Shown here piece by piece: positions 58,631 to 64,000 of a DNA stretch of 64,000 bases. How positions within the stretch are numbered: position 1 is the first letter of the stretch; the number at the start of each line of letters is the position of its first letter. The DNA comes from Isoetes taiwanensis (taxonomy: Eukaryota > Streptophyta > Lycopodiopsida > Isoetales > Isoetaceae), in NCBI GenBank assembly GCA_021234155.1, contig JAJEKV010000016.1:3090471-3154470 (forward strand), in the 5' to 3' direction. The translations under genes were made by a program, and so were the position numbers. Under the pieces are notes generated by a model. That model was not told the origin of the DNA and did no database searches. It saw only the letters and a program-made list of their open reading frames with translations.

Positions 58631-60185
58631 GTGCAGGATATGGTCAACATAAATGACATGTTAGAGATGGTAAAATCAATATACCATCATGATGGTGCAG
58701 GATCGATGAGAAAATTCAGCATAGATGCACCCATGTTCTCGAAAGAGGATATTCAGGAAGCCCTTTCACTCATGAAGAACAGTAAAGCCTCTGATTTGCA
58801 AGGATTGAACATTGAACTCTTGAAGTGGGGAAGGGATAATTTGATCCCAATAGTCACGCACCAATTGAATGAAGCGATCATCCATGGCATACCACAAGCT
58901 TGGCAAGAACACAGAATAATTCCAGTCCACAAGTCTGACAGCAAACTAGAAGTCATCTAGATGTGTTATTGCATTTCTGTGAGGAGCGAGGGATGCAGGT
59001 CAATTTGGAAAAATCCAAAGTAATGATATATGGGACTGTCAAAAGACCAGATCTGTTCTACAATGGAGCTAAATTAGAAACAGTAGATTGCTACAAGTAC
59101 TTGGGTTTAGAGTTCTGTTCTAATTACAGATGGAAAGAATGCATAAAGAAAAGGATTGCTAGAGGAAAAGTAGCTTTGTATGGCATGTTGAGAAAATGCC
59201 ACAGGTTATGTCTCATGGATTGGGGATTGAAGAAAATGATGTTTAAGATATTGGTACAGACTGTGGTCTTGTATGGAGCGCCAATATGAAGACCAGCTAT
59301 CTCGAGAGAGAGCTGGGACCAAATAGAAGTTGCTTTGAAGACCTTTCTGATGGAAGAATTAGGTATCAAACGCCAAACTCCTTAGCAATAATGTTGGCGG
59401 AAGCAGGATTGATCCCACTGGAAGTGGAGGCCTTGTATCAGGCCATAAACTTTGTGAATAGACTGCGAAAACAAGCTGATAACCGCCTATCAAAGGAGGC
59501 GATGATCTAGTCATTGGATTTGGGATGGTACAACGATGTCACAAAATGGGCTGAGAGTTGGGGGATTAAGGCGGATAATTGGCTAGACACGGCTGCATGG
59601 ACAAGAGATCTGGGTGCTAGCTGTGAATAAACTGTGGGCCAAACCAGGGTCTCAGATGAATTACTATAGGGAAGATGTAAATCCTATGGTTATGTATACA
59701 GACCAAGCATATTTGGGATTAAAGGTACCAATACATATTAAAAAATTATTGCTAGGTAGCGAACTAGTTCTCATCATCTTGGAGTGGAGACAGGCCAATG
59801 GGCAAAGATTCCGAATGGAGCTTGTTATGTGAATCAGAAGCAGTAGAAGATGAGACGCATGTCTTCCTTCATTGCTCAACTTATCAACATCTAGGATATG
59901 TATTTGACATTGGCGTATCGATTTTCATTCTTTGTTAGATATGTCACCTAATGCCTTTGGTTTATACATGAGGAAGATAGAATCTCATAGATCATTTTGT
60001 TACAAACAAAACAGATGTTGTAACCCGTTGCTCCATGACCTTCAAGGTCCAAAGGAGCCGATTAAATATTGATATTCTTTATTCTTTGTTCTTTACATTC
60101 TTTGTATTTCTTTATTCTTTGTTTATTCTTTATTCTTTATTCTTTATTCTTATTCTTACTAATCTTTTCTTTAACATTTATTTTG
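58631..60185 (+). mobile_element. Non-LTR retrotransposon lacking the RT core
   Basis: The frame 58631-58960 gives FSKEDIQEALSLMKNSKASD, IELLKWGRDNLIPIV and IPQAWQEHRIIPVHKSD, the first RT blocks. At 58960 it stops, and the next frame (58963-59289) already reads MQVNLEKSKVMIYGT, CYKYLGLEF and LVQTVVLYGAPI, which follow the YADD motif. The catalytic core is missing through a deletion. Later frames continue (NSLAIMLAEAGLIPLEVEAL, ETHVFLHCSTYQ). The 3' end has ACCTTCAAGGTCC and an (ATTCTTT)n tail to about 60150. It is a different, more divergent family than the LINE at 13-19 kb. Confidence 0.8.
60070..60170. repeat. (TTCTTTA)n-type simple repeat
   Basis: Repeated TTCTTTATTCTTTG units at the end of the non-LTR element. 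Confidence 0.85.
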
Positions 60186-60199
60186 TTGTCGTAAATCGC

Positions 60200-60780
60200 C
60201 GTCGTGCGTCGTTGTTGTCTAAAATCTTGAAGTTGAGCAGAGACAGAATAAACCATGCTACATAATGTAGGAAAATGCTTGATTGCTTGAATTAATACTC
60301 AAAGTTGCTTGATAAGCAATACTCTTTGTTTGGGGTGCGGGTTGGGAACTCTGGAAGGCGACCCTCTGAGGACCCGTGGATCTAGCAGGGGGAGTCCAGG
60401 GGACTATGTCCTTGGGATTTGCAAAGAAAAGAAAAAGAAAAAGCAAGAACAAATGAGAGAAAAAATGATAAGCTTCCTTGATATCAATGATGAACATACA
60501 TGAGCTCTATAATAATAGAGAAAAACCGGAAGGAGACAAGACTCAAAACTCATCTCTAGAACTCATGTGCAGCTCTAGTCATATATATAGTACAATGGCC
60601 TTGGGCCCAATATAGACACTCGCCCAATATAGACACTCGACCCATCTCTGCGCCGACTCCCGGGAGGAGGCCGATTTGGTGTGAATGTGGGCGGTGCCTC
60701 TTGAAGTGCTCGAATCATGCCGACGCCGGCGATGACGGTGTCACGCCACTTGTCCCGAAGCGTCTCTTTGCTAGCCTTTG
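60200..60780. other. Spacer, no supported gene
   Basis: AAAAGAAAAAGAAAAA tract near 60424. Frames are short and lack domains. Confidence 0.4.
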
Positions 60781-60782
60781 GA

Positions 60783-63700
60783 TCAAGGTGGTCTCGTGGG
60801 TCGTGGTCTGCTGGTCTTCTGGCCGAGCCTTTGATGACCCAACCCGGCTGATTGAGGATCCTTGAGCTTGACCTCGTTCGTCAGAGGCATGAATAGTCCC
60901 GTACATCGAGGCACAGGACTAACACTCCCCACCAAACGACACCGATTATTGAAAAAGGAGGAAGGGTTTCGAGGGAAGCCATCGCGAAAGTGATCCTCAC
61001 GGGAGTGAGGACGGGCACCATTATGGTACTGGCTAATGAGATCCTGGCGTGTTTGAAGAGCGTCAGGGGTGTTGAGGCCAAGGGCAGGATCTGCATCAAT
61101 AAGAAAGCGAGATCGGACCATGTCTTCAAGGGCAGCATGGGCGTCTGAAGAAATGTACTGACATTCCATGAGGAGGCAGGTCTGGAGGCCAAAGGCACTG
61201 ACACTGGCATTCGGATTGCAGTAAAAAATGGGACGCTGCCGATTTAAGGAGCTGAGCAAAATGCATTTGAGAGCAGCACAAAAACCTGCTTGAAGATGGA
61301 CTGAAGGATCAGGTGAGATGGTGGCATTCTGCAAAAAGATGTCAAGACCATGAAGCGCATCCTCCGGCCGTTGCCAACCACGCTCATTAGCAATATAGAT
61401 CCAATTCGTGGTGGTATCCAGAGTGGCACCTTCTTCCCAATTGGAGCGGCGAACAAAACGGGGATCCCACCGGAGATCCGTCGAGATCTGAGGTGGTGTC
61501 CATCCGGCATGACCATCCATGACTTTGGTCCAAAAGGGGAGGCGCCAATCAGAAGTCAGGAACCTGGGGCGTGGAGGTACGCCCAGGGAAGCATAGGGAG
61601 AAGGAACCATGCCCGCGGGCGGGGTTGCCGAGCGGTCTCCCTCGAATTGACCGACAAGATCCGGATCAAGAGCTTGACACCAACGATCCCAAAGAGAAGC
61701 GTGAGAGTTGAGAGTTGACAGAGGGGGCTATCCCATCCCGCGGGGACCGCCTTGCTATCCAACGAGCCCATAATTGATTATAACCTCGCGAGGTGCCGCA
61801 TATATAAATTTGTGCATAGGGAAGATCCTCGTGATGTCCTAGATACTTCCTTATTCGCTGCAGCCGCTCCGCTTGCCGAGAGATAAATGATTGGCAAGCC
61901 TGCATGTACCGATGAAGAGTTTGGGTCCGAGCTTGATCAGCAAGATAGGGATTGTTATCCCGAAGCAACCATTGCACGCACAAAGGTCACCCCGAAAGAG
62001 TCGGCGTGGCCCATCTCGAAGTGTTCCCTGCATCACCCGATAAAAATCATGAAATATGTAAGCCATGGGCCGAACAACTCAATGTGATAAAGTCCGGATC
62101 GGGCAAGCACAAATGAGATCAAAGACCAAAAGGGCACAGCATAACCCTTTGTCTTCAATGGAGAGTTCGCCAAATTCAAGAAAATCAGACCGCCGTGGGA
62201 ATATCCACAGTCCATCCGCCGATACCACTTCGAAAGGAAGAGGTGGCGGCGAAAGCAAACCACATAATCGTGATAGCAGGAAGGAACCGGAAGTCAACAG
62301 CATTCTCAAATAATGGCGTATGGCCGCCAAGTTTTGCTTGAGCCTCATCGCCAGATCAATAGCTTGCTGCAACTGTTGTTCAAGATCACGGATCCGGTTG
62401 TCCTTTTCGAAAGCAAAGAAGCGGATTGGTCACGGACCCGCTTCGAGAAGTGTTGACTGGGAGGAGGATTGCCCCGAGTATTAAGACGAAGCACGGCAAT
62501 CTCCGCCATCAAGAATCTTCTCGCTTCGCATCTCCGTAAGCTGATCTTGAAGAGAGGTGAGCCGAGAGGTTTGGGTAGAAAGTTGAGCCGCCAAGGAGGC
62601 AATTTGAGCCGCCCCGCTCTGTAAGGGTTTGAACTTGAGTGCTGAAATTTCCACAAAGTTCGTGAGTACAAGGCGCTGAGCTTGGCAATATCTCAAGGCC
62701 CTTGGTATCCGTGAGAGCCGCTTTGGACTTGTTGTGCTCCAATAAATTCTGAATTTCTGATTGAGCCGAGCCTCGCTGATCTCGCAAGTTGGCTGACTTG
62801 ATCCCGTGCACTTTTGAGATCCAGATGAGCCCGTAATGAGCTCCGTGCTTGTCTTGAAGTTTGGCCTCCAAAGTTGCAACTTGGGCAAAGGGCGCCTTGA
62901 AGGTCACTCTGGACCGCATCCGAGGGTCTCTAGTGCCGCTTTGAACCCCGCTCATAAGAGCTTCCTCGGGATTCTTGTAACTTAAGAACAAAGCAGCTTG
63001 AGCATCCTGGCCGATACATCGATACAACAACCCACGAGGGTGTTGTGGTGGTGGAGCCTGCTGTTGCCTGGTTTGTGATGTTTGGGAGATATGGTGTGAA
63101 CTGGATGGTGTAGCTGAGGAGGAGACAGTGACATGGGAGTGCGGATTTTGGACATGACCAGTGGAAGACGGGCGTGAAGTGCCAACACGGTTAGTCAGTG
63201 GAAGAGACCGCTGAGTGGAATTTTGAGAAGGAAGCGGTGAGGGAGGAAAGTAATGACAGATGAGGGCTTGAAGATGGCCTCCCACAGAAGTTTCAGAGTT
63301 AGAAGTGGCAGCCCGAAGACGGTCAACTTCTTGGAGAAGACGGTAGAACAACAACTGGGGCCAATCAACGTGGTGGTTGGAGCGTGTAGCAGTGATCACC
63401 ATATTGTAGAAAGGCTTATTGATATGGGTGTTCTTGATAGAATACCCAAGGTACTTGCGCCACAGAAACTTAACAAAGATTTCATGGGGCTTGTCAATAT
63501 TGGTCAGGCGATGCACATTGGCGTGATAAGCAGGTGCACTAAACTTAGTGACATCAAGATCCTGTATGGTAGCCCAAGACAAACAAGGGGTTTGCAAGGG
63601 GATATGGAATACCTCAGAGATTAGGTGCTGAGTCGTCAATAAAATGGTGATGCCATCGACCACGCTGGTGTATCCATGCGCGCCGCTGACAATATTGGCG

Positions 63701-63901
63701 ATGAACCGCCGCTGCGCTTGGTCGATTTGGAGCCGGAAGTTCCATTTGAGAGAATTCGTAAAGCTTTTGTCGTTCAGCAATTTCTTTATTTGGGCCAACA
63801 AGGGCTTCACGGAAAGTGGGCGTCAAGAAGGATACAGAGGCAAAAAGAGCCGGATCTTTGGGAGCAGTAGCTTGAAGGGTGGAAAATTTTGGTGCAGCCA
63901 T
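60783..63901 (-). pseudogene. Decayed gag-like or unknown coding region
   Basis: Read on the minus strand from ATG at 63901 (MAAPKFSTLQATAPKDPALF). The 433-codon frame at 63810-62509 contains FRLQIDQAQRRFIANIVSGA, HEIFVKFLWRKYLGYSIKNT and VDWPQLLFYRLLQEVDRLR, then a Ser/Pro-rich linker. After frame changes, coiled-coil-like sequence follows (IASLAAQLSTQTSRLTSLQD, about 62560-62620; DLEQQLQQAIDLAMRLKQN, about 62340-62400). Then ISFVLARSGLYHIELFGPWL, a Gln/Arg-rich helix (FISRQAERLQRIRKYLGHHE, 61880), and a last frame at 61610-60783 (GHAGWTPPQISTDLRWDPRF). Codon use is consistent across it but at least four frame breaks occur. I do not recognise the family; a gag-like retroelement protein or a plant-specific gene relic are both possible. 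Confidence 0.45.
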
Positions 63902-64000
63902 GGTAACGATTTTGCAGAAACGAAGAGTGATTCAAAGGCGGAGGACGAAAGCCAAGTGCGGAAGACGAAGGCGCAGAGGAACGAAAAGGTTTTAGGGCGC

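Overview
The window looks like a gene-poor, transposon-rich stretch of nuclear DNA from a land plant. The evidence is a pair of CRINKLY4-type receptor-kinase pseudogenes, L1-type LINEs whose ORF1 has a DUF4283-like domain, a Ty3 element with plant-type integrase, a PPR pseudogene and a WRN-exonuclease (WEX) gene. The mix, with long AT-rich spacers, suggests a large genome such as a fern's, but the sequence does not settle the clade. No bacterial-style operons, rRNA, functional tRNA or CRISPR were seen.

Layout. 0-6.7 kb: tandem repeats, a non-LTR 3' fragment, a truncated CRINKLY4-like fragment and a striking TTCnnGAAnn satellite. 7-9 kb: a minus-strand LINE with internal deletion. 9-13.2 kb: mostly non-coding, with two exon-like pieces and a GC-rich insert. 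13.25-19.1 kb: a nearly full-length but decayed LINE with poly-A and a candidate target-site duplication (TSD). 19.5-31 kb: PPR pseudogene, non-LTR fragments, duplicated exon pieces, an inverted-repeat element and another LINE fragment. 32.7-36.2 kb: a CRINKLY4-like pseudogene split by a Ty3 element. 37-41.3 kb: LINE 3' end, a segmental duplication shared with 53.7-54.7 kb, a hAT-like MITE with an empty-site counterpart, and a SINE. 44.6-51.3 kb: a nested complex of AT-rich inverted repeats holding a SINE (18-bp TSD), a second hAT-like MITE (8-bp TSD), a 732-bp near-perfect palindrome and a minus-strand gene for a Replitron-like HUH endonuclease. 56.3-57.3 kb: WEX-family DEDDy exonuclease with five GW motifs. 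58.6-60.2 kb: a non-LTR element lacking its RT core. 60.8-63.9 kb: a decayed, gag-like open region of unknown identity.

The only locus that looks like a living host gene is the WEX-like exonuclease; its GW repeats suggest a possible Argonaute link. The most unusual complex is 46.55-51.26 kb, where an HUH-type gene with His in place of the expected catalytic Tyr lies with a long hairpin between AT-rich inverted repeats. All calls come from reading the sequence; no database search was run.
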